From contig CANRFJ010000002.1 in the NCBI GenBank assembly GCA_947629865.1, positions 124,001 through 188,000 on the forward strand: a stretch of 64,000 bases of DNA, given 5' to 3'. Below, in pieces: positions 43,944 through 53,408 of this stretch. Made by a program: the position numbers and the translations under genes. A model generated the notes under the pieces. That model ran no database searches. It had not been told where the DNA came from and saw only the letters and a program-made list of their open reading frames with translations. The DNA is from an uncultured Lachnospiraceae bacterium (GTDB lineage Bacteria > Bacillota > Clostridia > Lachnospirales > Lachnospiraceae). Numbering within the stretch: position 1 is the stretch's first letter; every line of letters starts with the position of its first letter.

Positions 43944-45233
43944 ATGAGAGGAAAGAGAATTTTATCCATGGCGCTCGCACTGCTCCTGCTGACGGGAACG
44001 CTGACAGGCTGCGGCGGCGGGCAGACCGCGGAGCAGGGTGGCGACAGCGGAGGAGACGGACAGAGCGTGAGGAAGGTGCGTCTGGTTGTCTGGGGCCCCC
44101 AGGAGGATCAGGTGAAAAGCGACGAGTACAGCGGGGGCATTTTGAAAGAAATGTGCGACAGGTTCAACGAGGCGCACCCGGAGTGGGATATCACATTTGA
44201 ATACGGAGTCTGCTCCGAGGGAGACGCAAAAGACGTGGTGACAAAGGACGTCACGGCCGCGGCGGACGTCTATATGTATGCCAACGACCAGATTCCGATT
44301 CTTACAAAGGCCGGCGCGCTCGCCAGGCTGGGCGGCGCTGTGGCAGAGGCGGTTCAGGCGGATAACGACCAGACGATGGTTGACTCCGTGACTTATGAGG
44401 GAGGCATATACGGCGTCCCCTTCACGTCCAATACATGGTTTATGTATTATGACAAAAGCAAATTTGACGGGGAGGAGATTAAGAGCCTCAATGTGATGAT
44501 GGATAAGGATCTGGGAAAAAATGTCGTAAATTTTGCTTTCCCGTTAGACAACAGCTGGTACATTCCGGCCTTTTACTATGCGGCGGGCGGCGAGCTGTTT
44601 GGGAAAGACGGGAGCGATGCGGAGGCGGGCTGTACCTTCGACAGCGACAGAGGAATCGCTATGACAAAATTTCTGGCGGCTCTGGCGAAGAACAAGCGAT
44701 TTTCAAATGAAAAGGAGGGCAGCAGCATCGCCCGCTTTAAGAGAGGGACGCTGGGGGCATACTGCAGCGGCTCCTGGGACGCGGCCGCCATCCGGGAAGC
44801 GCTTGGGGAAAATTTTGGCGTGGCAGTCCTGCCCAGGGTGACGGTGGACGGCAGCGAGGGACAGATGCGCTCTTTTGCTGGCAGCAAGGCGATCGGAGTC
44901 AATCCGATGTGCGAGAATCCGGACGTGGCGGTAGCGCTGGCAGCCTACCTGGGCAACAGGGATTGTCAGGAGATGCGCTTTAGCGTCCGCGATATAATCC
45001 CCACCAACAAAGAACTGCTGGCGGGCGACGAGGTAAAGAAAGACGAAGTAGCCATGGTACAGGCGGCAGAGATAAACAGCGCCAGTGTGGTGCAACCGGT
45101 AAATCCGGCCATGGACAATTACTGGACACCGGCGGAGACCATGGGGCGTGAACTGGTGCAGGGAGATGTGACAGAGGCCAATGCCGGAGACAAGACAAAA
45201 GCGATGGTGAAGGGGATCACCACCCGGAAATGA
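43944..45233 (+). CDS. Sugar ABC transporter substrate-binding lipoprotein (maltodextrin type)
   Basis: A 429-residue exported lipoprotein: lipobox LTGC near residue 24 followed by a Gly/Gln/Asp linker, then a family 1 solute-binding fold (VRLVVWGPQEDQ, LKEMCDRFNEAHPEWDITFEY, TYEGGIYGVPFTSNTWFMYYDKS). This architecture matches MalE-like maltose/maltodextrin binders. GGAGG precedes the ATG at 43944; a frame from 43920 lies upstream of that site. Two permease genes follow at once. Confidence 0.92.
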   Translation: MRGKRILSMALALLLLTGTLTGCGGGQTAEQGGDSGGDGQSVRKVRLVVWGPQEDQVKSDEYSGGILKEMCDRFNEAHPEWDITFEYGVCSEGDAKDVVTKDVTAAADVYMYANDQIPILTKAGALARLGGAVAEAVQADNDQTMVDSVTYEGGIYGVPFTSNTWFMYYDKSKFDGEEIKSLNVMMDKDLGKNVVNFAFPLDNSWYIPAFYYAAGGELFGKDGSDAEAGCTFDSDRGIAMTKFLAALAKNKRFSNEKEGSSIARFKRGTLGAYCSGSWDAAAIREALGENFGVAVLPRVTVDGSEGQMRSFAGSKAIGVNPMCENPDVAVALAAYLGNRDCQEMRFSVRDIIPTNKELLAGDEVKKDEVAMVQAAEINSASVVQPVNPAMDNYWTPAETMGRELVQGDVTEANAGDKTKAMVKGITTRK

Positions 45234-45241
45234 GGTGAAGT

Positions 45242-46603
45242 ATGGACGATCAGAATGAAATTACCATACGGCGGGCTATCGGGCGCGGCGATGCGATGAC
45301 GAAACTCTCCATGCTGGTATCCGGCGCCGGTAATATAGCGAAGGGCCAGGTGGTAAAGGGAATACTGTTTTTTGCGCTGGAGGTACTCTTTGTCCTGTAT
45401 ATGGCGCTGTATGGTATTCGCGCCCTGGCGGGCCTGGCGACTCTGGGAACCCGAACACAGCAGGAGATCTTCAATGAGACAACGCAGATATACGAGTACA
45501 CCGCCGGAGACAACTCCATGCTGTTTCTGCTCTACGGCATCATTGCCGTGTTTGCCATTGTCGCCTTTGTGTTCGTGTGGAGAGCGGCGGTGAAGTCCGC
45601 CTATCTGGCACAGGTGCGACTGGAGAAGCGGCAGCATCTGAATACGTTCAGGGAAGATGTGGCGGAGCTGTTTGACGGGAAAATCCACCAGATGCTTTTG
45701 TTCATTCCCGGCCTCTGCGTCATAGCCTTTACGATACTCCCCCTTGTATTCATGATTAGTATGGCGTTTACCAACTACGACAGAAACCATCAGCCGCCGG
45801 GGCAGCTGTTTCAGTGGGTGGGACTTCGGAACTTCTTTCAGCTGTTCAGTTCGGAGAGCGGACTGGGAACGGCCTTCTGGCATGTGTTGGGCTGGACTCT
45901 CACATGGGCTGTCTTCGCCACATTCCTCAATTATCTGTTTGGCATGATACTGGCAATGGTGATTAACAGGAAGGAGACAAGGGGAAAAGCCTTCTGGCGC
46001 TTTATCTTTATCCTCTCCATCGCCGTGCCGCAGTTTGTGGCGCTGTTGGTAATGCGGACGATGCTCCAGCCGGACGGGCCGGTCAATATGCTGTTGAAAA
46101 ACTGGGGGCTTACCTCTGCCTCGCTCCCCTTCTGGACAAATACAGCCTGGGCCAGAGTGAGTATTATTGTGATTAACCTGTGGATTGGTATTCCCTTTAC
46201 AATGCTACAGACCACCGGCGTGTTACAGAATATACCGGCAGAGCTGTACGAGTCTGCCAGGATAGACGGTGCCAACGCCGTAAAAATCTTTTTCCGGATT
46301 ACCCTGCCCTATATGCTGTTTGTGACTGCTCCCTATCTGATTACACAGTTTATCGGCAACATAAATAACTTTAACATCATCTATCTGCTGACGGAGGGCG
46401 CTCCGGCGGCGATGAGCTACCACAACGGGACAGCGGGCCGGACGGATCTTCTGGTGACATGGCTCTATAAGCTCACCATTGATTACAAGGATTTCAATTA
46501 CGGAGCGGTCATTGGCATTGTCGTATTTATCCTGTCTGCGGTCTTTGCGCTCACCGCATACCGCAGAACCGGAGCCTATAACAATGAGGAGGGATTTCAG
46601 TAA
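45242..46603 (+). CDS. Sugar ABC transporter permease, MalF type
   Basis: A 453-residue membrane protein with about eight helices and an enlarged N-terminal part, as in MalF. The EAA loop that contacts the ATPase reads ESARIDGANAVKIFFRITLPYM (split over about residues 338-359). It starts 8 bases after the binding-protein gene, and its TAA stop overlaps the next ATG by one base. The ATPase gene is not nearby; clostridia commonly use one shared MsmX-type ATPase for such importers. Confidence 0.93.
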   Translation: MDDQNEITIRRAIGRGDAMTKLSMLVSGAGNIAKGQVVKGILFFALEVLFVLYMALYGIRALAGLATLGTRTQQEIFNETTQIYEYTAGDNSMLFLLYGIIAVFAIVAFVFVWRAAVKSAYLAQVRLEKRQHLNTFREDVAELFDGKIHQMLLFIPGLCVIAFTILPLVFMISMAFTNYDRNHQPPGQLFQWVGLRNFFQLFSSESGLGTAFWHVLGWTLTWAVFATFLNYLFGMILAMVINRKETRGKAFWRFIFILSIAVPQFVALLVMRTMLQPDGPVNMLLKNWGLTSASLPFWTNTAWARVSIIVINLWIGIPFTMLQTTGVLQNIPAELYESARIDGANAVKIFFRITLPYMLFVTAPYLITQFIGNINNFNIIYLLTEGAPAAMSYHNGTAGRTDLLVTWLYKLTIDYKDFNYGAVIGIVVFILSAVFALTAYRRTGAYNNEEGFQ

Positions 46604-47451
46604 TGAGGGCAAAAAAAGTAAAAAATACGCTGATACACATTTTTCTCGCCGTGCTGGCGCTGGTCTGGATTTTTCCCATCGTCTGGATCATTCTGACGTC
46701 CTTCCGCGCCGCGTCAGGCGCTTATTCGGACACATTCATTCCGGAGGAGTTTACGATACGGAATTTTGTCCGCCTCTTTACAGAGACCGGAGTGTTTAAT
46801 TTTGGGCGGTGGTTCGTGAACACTTTTGTGATTGCAGTATTTACCTGCATATTGGCTACATTTTATCTGGTCTCCATTGCCTATGTCATGTCGCGGCTGC
46901 GCTTCCGGAGCCGGAAGCCCCTTCTGAACATGGCGCTCATTCTGGGAATGTTTCCCAGCTTCATGTCCATGATTGCCGTCTACTATATACTAAAGGGCGT
47001 GGGCCTCACGGAGGGAGCCTGGAAGATGGTGGCGCTGATCCTTGTGTACTCCGGCGGATCCGGAATATTGCAGTTTTATGTGGCAAAGGGATTTTTTGAC
47101 ACCATTCCCAGGGCGCTGGACGAGGCGGCCATGGTGGACGGCGCCACCCGTTGGCGCGTGTTTTCACGGATTATCATGCCGCTGTCCCGCCCCATTGTGG
47201 TATATACGATTCTGACGTCCTTTATCGCGCCGTGGATCGACTTTATCCTGGCGAGGGTAATTATCGGGACGGACGCCAAATATTACACCGTGGCGCTTGG
47301 CCTGTGGAATATGCTGGAGAAGGAGAATATCAATCAGTGGTATACCCGATTTGCGGCCGGAGCCGTCTGCGTATCCATTCCCATCGCCATTCTGTTTCTC
47401 ATTATGCAGAGATATTATTCCGACGGATTGTCCGGAGCGGTCAAAGGTTAG
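46603..47451 (+). CDS. Sugar ABC transporter permease, MalG type
   Basis: A 282-residue inner-membrane permease with six helices and the EAA loop DEAAMVDGATRWRVFSRII. It overlaps the MalF-type gene by one base (TAATG). After it comes a GC-rich hairpin region (GGGAGCG at 47453 with CGCTCCC at 47481) without a T-run. Together with the two preceding genes it forms the importer core. Confidence 0.93.
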   Translation: MRAKKVKNTLIHIFLAVLALVWIFPIVWIILTSFRAASGAYSDTFIPEEFTIRNFVRLFTETGVFNFGRWFVNTFVIAVFTCILATFYLVSIAYVMSRLRFRSRKPLLNMALILGMFPSFMSMIAVYYILKGVGLTEGAWKMVALILVYSGGSGILQFYVAKGFFDTIPRALDEAAMVDGATRWRVFSRIIMPLSRPIVVYTILTSFIAPWIDFILARVIIGTDAKYYTVALGLWNMLEKENINQWYTRFAAGAVCVSIPIAILFLIMQRYYSDGLSGAVKG

Positions 47452-47627
47452 AGGGAGCGGCGGGCGCACGGGCGCGGAGGCGCTCCCGCCGGAAAATCAT
47501 TGCAGATGCCCCATTTGTGACAAGAAATTTTCATTTTTCCGACAAAAGTAACTGCTACAGTAATAAAAGAATCTCGAAAAAAAGAGATGCGGATAAGTGA
47601 AAAGGTAGTAGAAAGTGAGGTATTGCG

Positions 47628-49040
47628 ATGAGAAAACAGAGAAAAGAACATGGAAAAAGAGGAATAGCGCTGTGTCTGGCGTTTGCCTTGTCCGCAGCCG
47701 TCCTGGCAGAGGGAGCCGGCAATGGGGCTGCGGCCGCGACGGAGACTGCCACAGGAGGAGCCGTCACAGGGGGCGCTGTGAGCGGCGGAGCAGTGGAGAC
47801 GGCAACGCCCACGCCGACGATCGACGTGTCGGCTTATAAACCGGCGACGCCCGCGGCCAGCGTGCGGGGAGGCTCCAAGCGCGTGCGCGTTACATGGGGC
47901 AAGATAAGCGGCGCCGACGGATACTATATTTATTCCAGGGAATCCTCCGCGGCGGCTTATACAAAGGTTGCCACAATTACCAGCGGAAGCACTACAGAGT
48001 ATGTGAAAAAATCGCTGGCTCAGAACACGACCTATTATTTCCGCCTGTCGGCGTACAAAAAAGTGGGCGACCAGACGGTGGAGAGCGATCTGTCAACGGC
48101 GGTGTCCGCCAAGACGGCCGCCGTGGATAAGACTTCCAAGGTGGCAAAGAAATATAAGGGTAAATCCCTGTTCGTCAAATCACCGGCTTATAAGACTTAT
48201 AAGAAGATGAAAAGCAAGATGAATTACAGCAAGAGTTTTCCGATTCCGGGCTTGAAGAACACGAATGTGGCCGGATTTGGCTGTACGTCGATGATACCTC
48301 AGGCAATCTGCCATGCGGGAAGCTATCTGTTAATCTCCGCCTATGACAACAAGGGCGTGGACTACTCGGTGGTATATGTGGTGAGCAAATCCTCAAAATC
48401 CTATATCACGACCATCGTTCTGCCGAGTAAGGCGAAGGTGGGCGGAATGGCCTACGACGGAAGCAATATCTGGATTTCCAAGGGAAGCTCCGTGGCATGT
48501 TTCCCGTACTCGGTTGTCACTGATGCGGTCAATGCAGGAACTGCCTACAAGGAGCTGGCGGCGTATACGAGTGTGTGCAAGGTAAATACCACCGCAGCAT
48601 ATATGGGATATTACAACGATACCCTCTGGGTAGGCGCTTTCAGCCAGAGCAAGTCGGATATGTATGGATATCACATTGCCAATAAGGAGACGGCGCCGAC
48701 GCTCAGTCAGGCCTATACAATGCAGACGCCTTCCAAAACACAGGGGATCACCTTTGGCACGGACGGCACACTGATTTTGACGAGGAGTTACCGCACGAAG
48801 AAGGCAAAGAGCGGATATATTTCGCAGATTCGCACCTATAAGCCGGGCTATGCCAATGCGTCCACGGGCGGCAAGGTGCTGAAGAACAGCGCGCTGGCAG
48901 TGACAAAGATGCCGCCGAAAGTGGAGGGGGTTGCCGTCTACGGAACGTATACCTACGCCCTGTTTTCCTCCAGCTGCTACAGCAGCTGCAAGTATCCGGT
49001 GGATCGCGTCATAGCGTTAAAGACGAACAAGCTGATCTAG
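47628..49040 (+). CDS. Exported FN3 protein with propeller-like C-terminal domain
   Basis: A 470-residue exported protein. The signal peptide ends near GNGAAAATE. A low-complexity stretch follows (TGGAVTGGAVSGGAVET), then a Thr/Pro linker and one FN3 domain (about 75-165, VRVTWGKISGADGYYIYSRE). Residues 185-470 contain repeated beta-strand units (GGMAYDGSNIWISKGSS, AAYMGYYNDTLWVGAF, GITFGTDGTLILTRS, GVAVYGTYTYALFSS), suggesting a small propeller. Function unknown; no anchor motif. Its stop shares CTAG with the convergent pseudokinase gene. Confidence 0.78.
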   Translation: MRKQRKEHGKRGIALCLAFALSAAVLAEGAGNGAAAATETATGGAVTGGAVSGGAVETATPTPTIDVSAYKPATPAASVRGGSKRVRVTWGKISGADGYYIYSRESSAAAYTKVATITSGSTTEYVKKSLAQNTTYYFRLSAYKKVGDQTVESDLSTAVSAKTAAVDKTSKVAKKYKGKSLFVKSPAYKTYKKMKSKMNYSKSFPIPGLKNTNVAGFGCTSMIPQAICHAGSYLLISAYDNKGVDYSVVYVVSKSSKSYITTIVLPSKAKVGGMAYDGSNIWISKGSSVACFPYSVVTDAVNAGTAYKELAAYTSVCKVNTTAAYMGYYNDTLWVGAFSQSKSDMYGYHIANKETAPTLSQAYTMQTPSKTQGITFGTDGTLILTRSYRTKKAKSGYISQIRTYKPGYANASTGGKVLKNSALAVTKMPPKVEGVAVYGTYTYALFSSSCYSSCKYPVDRVIALKTNKLI

Positions 49041-50038
49041 GTCAGGGGAACAATAAGGAAAGAGACAGCCAGGGAAAGAACAATATAAACGCCCGCCAGG
49101 ATCAGAACCGGAACTGCCTTGCGCGCGGTGCTCAGGGAAACGCCATGTTCTTTCAAAAAGGCATGGCGCCTGGCGGCGAAACACACACAGTGAATGAAAA
49201 AAATAACGGCGAACAGACACGCGGTTGACAGGTTGTTTTTGGCAGAGAAGAAAGAGAGCAGTATCCATTCAAACGCCATGATTGTGCCCTGGAATGGTAT
49301 CGTCAGGGAATAGGGTATTCCGGCGGCCTCAAGTGAGACATTCGCCTGGCTGATGGTTTTGGCATGTTCTACGTCTTCCTGCAGCTCCTGCATCGAATTA
49401 TATTGTTTTTCCGGGTTTTTCTCCATGCACCTGCTGATGATGGTCTCGAACCGTCCGCGGTAGGTGCATTTTCTGTTCTTCGGCGGTTTGCCGGTAAGCA
49501 TCTCGTGAAAAATCCGTCCGAGGAGATCCAGCATATGATGGAGGGGACGCTGTCTTTTCAGTGTGCCCGGCACAAAGTCCAGCAGCCTGACGGCGCCGGA
49601 TTTCGTGATAAAAATATTGCTTGGCTTCAGATTGTAGTGAATGATGGGGGGCTGTACCTGCAGCAGAATGTCGATGGCTTCGCATAGTTTTTCCATAATG
49701 CGGCAGGCCTCGTCCTCGGTAAAGGCGACGCCCCGAATCCGGTTCTGTTCCATTCGCTCGGCCAGCGTCTGGCCCTCCAGAAATTCCTCCACCACCAGAG
49801 TGCTCTCGTCAAAGTATTTGACGTTGTATATGTGGGGCCACTCGCTGTAATCCAGCTGCTGGAGCCTGCTGTAGAGCGCCTTTATATTCTGTCTGCGGTA
49901 CATCTTCAGGATACCGTCGGGAGTTCCTTTTTCGGCCATGCACCTGACCTTGTAAACAATACAGTGTTCGTTGCTTGAAATGGGCTGTCCCACAGGGACA
50001 TACTGCTTTGTCACAAACAATTCTTTCTCAGAAGCCAT
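49037..50038 (-). CDS. Membrane protein with Ser/Thr kinase-like domain, probably a pseudokinase
   Basis: A 333-residue protein. Residues 10-235 have a eukaryotic-type kinase fold with ATP-binding Lys45 (ILKMYRR), Glu in the following helix uncertain, HYNLKPSN at 134-141 and DFV at 154-156. The catalytic Asp of H-R-D is Asn136 and DFG is DFV, so phosphotransfer is doubtful although nucleotide binding may remain. Two hydrophobic hairpins (about 250-290 and 308-331) anchor the C-terminus. There is no PASTA domain, unlike PrkC. No partner phosphatase is adjacent. Confidence 0.8.
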   Translation of the reverse strand: MASEKELFVTKQYVPVGQPISSNEHCIVYKVRCMAEKGTPDGILKMYRRQNIKALYSRLQQLDYSEWPHIYNVKYFDESTLVVEEFLEGQTLAERMEQNRIRGVAFTEDEACRIMEKLCEAIDILLQVQPPIIHYNLKPSNIFITKSGAVRLLDFVPGTLKRQRPLHHMLDLLGRIFHEMLTGKPPKNRKCTYRGRFETIISRCMEKNPEKQYNSMQELQEDVEHAKTISQANVSLEAAGIPYSLTIPFQGTIMAFEWILLSFFSAKNNLSTACLFAVIFFIHCVCFAARRHAFLKEHGVSLSTARKAVPVLILAGVYIVLSLAVSFLIVPLT

Positions 50039-50104
50039 AGGCCGCCGCCCTCCTCTCTGTAGATGATTCCATTATACAACGGCGCGGGACGCTTTTCAAC
50101 CACG

Positions 50105-50147
50105 CCTTTTTCTGCTATACTAAAGAGCCTTTTTCTGTTATACTAAA
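50105..50147 (+). promoter_or_regulatory. Tandemly duplicated promoter element before fliB-type gene
   Basis: Two 20-base copies, CCTTTTTCTGCTATACTAAA (50105-50124) and the same with one C-to-T change (50128-50147), at a 23-base period. Each carries a TATACT -10-like box. The second ends at the AAGGAG region before the gene. Confidence 0.55.
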
Positions 50148-50174
50148 AGGAGTGGGAGAGGATTGGAGGAGCCT

Positions 50175-51365
50175 ATGATTTTACGCTATCCGGCATATTA
50201 TGAAAAATTTCACTGCATCGCAGGGGAGTGCGAGGACACCTGCTGTGCGGGTTGGGAAATTGATATTGATGACGAGAGTTACCGCTTCTACCAGAGCGTT
50301 CAGGGGGATTTTGGAAGGCGTCTGCGGGAGAGCATACGGGAATACGAATCGGGTGAGGAGGGGGCCTACGAGAGCCACGGCTTTATCCTGGGAGAGGACA
50401 GAAGATGTCCTTTTCTGAACGGGGAGAACCTGTGCGATCTGTATCGGGAGCTGGGAGAGGAGTCGCTGTGCAATGTCTGTACGGACACGCCCCGAAACTA
50501 CTTTGAATACGGCGGGGCCAGGGAGATTGCCGTGAGCGCCAGCTGTCCGGAGGCAGGGAGGCTGATTTACCGGAGCAGAGACAAAATCGTATTCGTAGAA
50601 AAAGAGATAGAGGGAGAACTGGACTTTGAGGAGAGCAGGGGTGAGATACTTCTCGCCCAGTCAGTCTGCCGGGCGAGAAACGAGGCCGTCCGGATTCTGC
50701 AGGAGCGGCGTATGCCGCTCTGTGACCGGATTTCCGCTTTTTTGCACTACGCGGAGTCAGTGCAGTCCTGTCTGAATAGAAATGAGCCGGAGGCGATTGA
50801 CGGGATCGTCTTGCCCGACTGCGGGTGCGACCAGATGGGTGCGCCGGACAGAGAGGGGGAACCGGCGGATCACGGGCTCCTTCTCGGCCGCCTGATGACA
50901 TTTACCTCCATGGAGAGCATACGGGGGGACTGGGAGGAGATGCTGGAACTTATGGAAAAGTATTTTGTGAGTCCGGAGAACGGGGGCGAAAGGTACCGGG
51001 AGGCGCAGAGGAGATGGCTGGCCTTTCTGAAGGAGGAGGACAGGGAGTACGAGTATGAGCATCTGCTCGTGTACTATGCCTTTATGTGCCTGCCCCGCTG
51101 TGTGGACGACTATGATTTTCTCCGCCAGGCGAAATTTGTTGTGGTGAGTTTCCTGATGATCCGCGATATGGACTCGGTCTGGTTCGCCGAAAAGGGCCGT
51201 TATGAGGTGGAGGATCGGGAGCGCATGGCCCGGATATATGCCAGAGAGGTGGAACATTCCCAGGACAATCTGAATATTCTGACGGAGGACATATTGTTTG
51301 AGGAGGCCTACACCGTGGAGAATCTGTGCCGGAGCGCAGGGGCGGCGAAGCGGGGCTCCGAGTGA
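50175..51365 (+). CDS. FliB-family protein (flagellin lysine-N-methylase-like)
   Basis: A 396-residue protein of the FliB family. The Cys-rich start FHCIAGECEDTCCAGWEIDID (Cys14, 19, 23, 24, shown in two parts by FHCIAGEC and EDTCCAGW) and the second cluster (RRCPFLNGENLCDLY, ESLCNVC) are typical, suggesting a bound metal or iron-sulfur cluster. FliB in Salmonella methylates flagellin lysines, but homologues occur widely in clostridia without flagella genes beside them, and none are in this window. The ATG at 50175 follows GGAGG; a TTG at 50163 is an alternative. The gene has its own duplicated promoter element. Confidence 0.82.
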   Translation: MILRYPAYYEKFHCIAGECEDTCCAGWEIDIDDESYRFYQSVQGDFGRRLRESIREYESGEEGAYESHGFILGEDRRCPFLNGENLCDLYRELGEESLCNVCTDTPRNYFEYGGAREIAVSASCPEAGRLIYRSRDKIVFVEKEIEGELDFEESRGEILLAQSVCRARNEAVRILQERRMPLCDRISAFLHYAESVQSCLNRNEPEAIDGIVLPDCGCDQMGAPDREGEPADHGLLLGRLMTFTSMESIRGDWEEMLELMEKYFVSPENGGERYREAQRRWLAFLKEEDREYEYEHLLVYYAFMCLPRCVDDYDFLRQAKFVVVSFLMIRDMDSVWFAEKGRYEVEDRERMARIYAREVEHSQDNLNILTEDILFEEAYTVENLCRSAGAAKRGSE

Positions 51366-51388
51366 CGGGGTGCGGCAGAGGAGAGAAA

Positions 51389-51421
51389 AAACGGGCGTCA
51401 CGTTAAACGTGACGCCCGTTT
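51389..51421 (-). terminator. Strong hairpin terminator of rny
   Basis: AAACGGGCGTCACGT and its complement form a 15-base-pair stem with a 3-base loop. On the minus strand six T follow, so it ends rny; on the plus strand the T-run is short, but the hairpin may also protect the fliB-type transcript. Confidence 0.88.
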
Positions 51422-51452
51422 GAATACTCATGACAAATATATGTTTCCTACG

Positions 51453-53018
51453 CTACTTGGCGTAATCCACTACTCTGGATTCGCGAATTACATTCACCTT
51501 GATCTGTCCCGGATACTGTAATTCTGCCTCGATTTGCTTAGACAAATCACGGGCCAGCAGTACCATCTCATCATCATTGATCTGATCCGGTATTACCATC
51601 ACTCGAACCTCTCTACCTGCCTGAATAGCAAAAGACTTATCAACACCCTTGAAGCTGTTAGAAATATCCTCTAATTGTTTTAACCTGTTCGTGTAAGTTT
51701 CCAGTGTCTCTCTGCGGGCGCCCGGACGCGCGGCAGAGATCGCATCGGCTGCCTGTACCAGACAGGCAATCATGCTCTCGGCCTCTACGTCGCCGTGATG
51801 AGCCTCCACAGCATTGATAACCAGCGCGGATTCCTTGAACTTACGACACAATTCGGCGCCCAGCTGAATGTGGGAGCCCTCCATATCGTGGTCAACGGAT
51901 TTGCCGATGTCATGTAACAGACCGGCCCGCTTGGCCATGCGCACGTCCACGCCAACTTCGCCGGCTAACAGGCCGGACAGATGGGCAACCTCAATGGAGT
52001 GCTTTAACGCATTTTGCCCATAACTGGTGCGGAACTTCATTTTACCCAAAAGGCGAACCAGCTCCGGATGGATACCGTGTACGCCGACCTCAAGGGTGGC
52101 GGCTTCGCCTTCTTCACGAATCATTGTCTCTACTTCTTTTTTGGCCTTATCAACCATTTCCTCGATTCTGGCCGGATGGATTCGGCCGTCCACGATGAGT
52201 TTTTCCAAAGCAATTCGGGCGATTTCCCTGCGAATCGGATCAAATCCGGATAAAATTACGGCCTCCGGCGTATCGTCGATAATCAGATCGATACCGGTTA
52301 AATTCTCAAGGGTGCGGATATTCCGCCCCTCCCGACCAATAATTCTTCCCTTCATCTCGTCGTTTGGCAGCGGTACAACAGAAATCGTTGTCTCGGACAC
52401 GTGGTCGGCGGCACATTTCTGTATCGCAGTAACCACAAAATCCTTGGCTTTTTTATCCGCCTCGTCCTTAGCCTGACGCTCCAATTCTTTCACCAAAACT
52501 GCAGTTTCGTGTTTGACATCTTCTTCTACAGTCTTCAATAAGTATTCTTTTGCCTGTTCGGAGGTGAGACCGGAAATTTTTTCAAGCTCGCGCATATGGC
52601 TCTGACGGAGTTCTTCCACCCGTTCCTTTTCCTTTTCAAAGCTCGCTTCACGCGCGTTCATCTTTGCTTCCCGTTTCTCGAGTGCGTCCAGTTTTTTGTC
52701 CAAAGTTTCTTCTTTACCTAATACACGCTTCTCATAGCGCTGAACTTCGGCCCTGCGTTCCTTGACCTCCTTGTCGAGGTCGTTTTTGGCTTTCAGGTTT
52801 TCTTCCTTGGCCTCCAGCAGAGCTTCCCGTTTCTTCGTCTCGGCCGTCTTTAAAGCGTCGTCAATGATCTCTCTTGCCTTTTCCTCTGCGCTTCCCACCT
52901 TGGCTTCTCCGACCTTGATGTGGTAGGAGATGGCGCTTTTCCAAGTCACCAAAGCAGTAATCGCCAGAAGGATGATTACGACTATGACAGCCACGATTGT
53001 AAACATCAACCCTGGCAC
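51453..53018 (-). CDS. rny: Ribonuclease Y
   Basis: Membrane-anchored endoribonuclease that starts mRNA decay in Firmicutes. A 521-residue protein: N-terminal membrane helix (about 5-24), long charged coiled coil (about 35-210), KH domain ([19 protein letters not shown]), then an HD domain with [17 protein letters not shown] and EAHHGD. The start is taken as GTG at 53018, eight bases after AAAGGAGG; an apparent upstream GTG overlaps that ribosome site. It is monocistronic with a strong terminator. Confidence 0.97.
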   Translation of the reverse strand: MPGLMFTIVAVIVVIILLAITALVTWKSAISYHIKVGEAKVGSAEEKAREIIDDALKTAETKKREALLEAKEENLKAKNDLDKEVKERRAEVQRYEKRVLGKEETLDKKLDALEKREAKMNAREASFEKEKERVEELRQSHMRELEKISGLTSEQAKEYLLKTVEEDVKHETAVLVKELERQAKDEADKKAKDFVVTAIQKCAADHVSETTISVVPLPNDEMKGRIIGREGRNIRTLENLTGIDLIIDDTPEAVILSGFDPIRREIARIALEKLIVDGRIHPARIEEMVDKAKKEVETMIREEGEAATLEVGVHGIHPELVRLLGKMKFRTSYGQNALKHSIEVAHLSGLLAGEVGVDVRMAKRAGLLHDIGKSVDHDMEGSHIQLGAELCRKFKESALVINAVEAHHGDVEAESMIACLVQAADAISAARPGARRETLETYTNRLKQLEDISNSFKGVDKSFAIQAGREVRVMVIPDQINDDEMVLLARDLSKQIEAELQYPGQIKVNVIRESRVVDYAK

Positions 53019-53408
53019 CAGGAGCACCTCCTTTATTTATTTGTTGCACGCAAATACAACAATACTATTCTACACTTTTTCCGCCTATCTGTCAAGTTGC
53101 AATGGAGCTCCGAAATCATTGCGGAAATCATTGACAAAAGCCGTCACATGCCGTATTCTTAAATTAACTACAGCAGTAGTGCGTGATGTGATAATGTCTG
53201 TGGAGGCGGGTGGCCCGGAGAGGGAATCGTCCTATAAATTTTTAAAAAATAAATTTCAGATTAAAATTGTATTATATCAGGAAAAAGCAGGGCGCAGACG
53301 GCTGGAATTATCCAAAACCGCATAGATTATGCGCGTTCGCATAAAATATCCATACTAACAGCGAAAATTTGTTGCTATGATTAAGAAAACGGATAAGGAG
53401 CGACTGGT
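53019..53408. other. Intergenic leader region before the first HTH regulator
   Basis: Holds a plus-strand promoter (53131-53159), a possible 43-codon reading frame (53194-53325) lacking a clear ribosome site, and a TTATGCG-cgtt-CGCATAA inverted repeat (53327-53344) that overlaps a weak second promoter. No firm gene. Confidence 0.5.
53131..53159 (+). promoter_or_regulatory. Promoter upstream of the agr-region HTH regulator
   Basis: Perfect TTGACA, a 17-base spacer and TATTCT (53154-53159). It would give a leader of about 240 bases before the HTH gene. Confidence 0.6.

Noticed and set aside
53194..53325. 43-codon frame before the first HTH regulator
   Set aside because: No convincing ribosome site and no recognisable features; kept only as a remark on the intergenic region.
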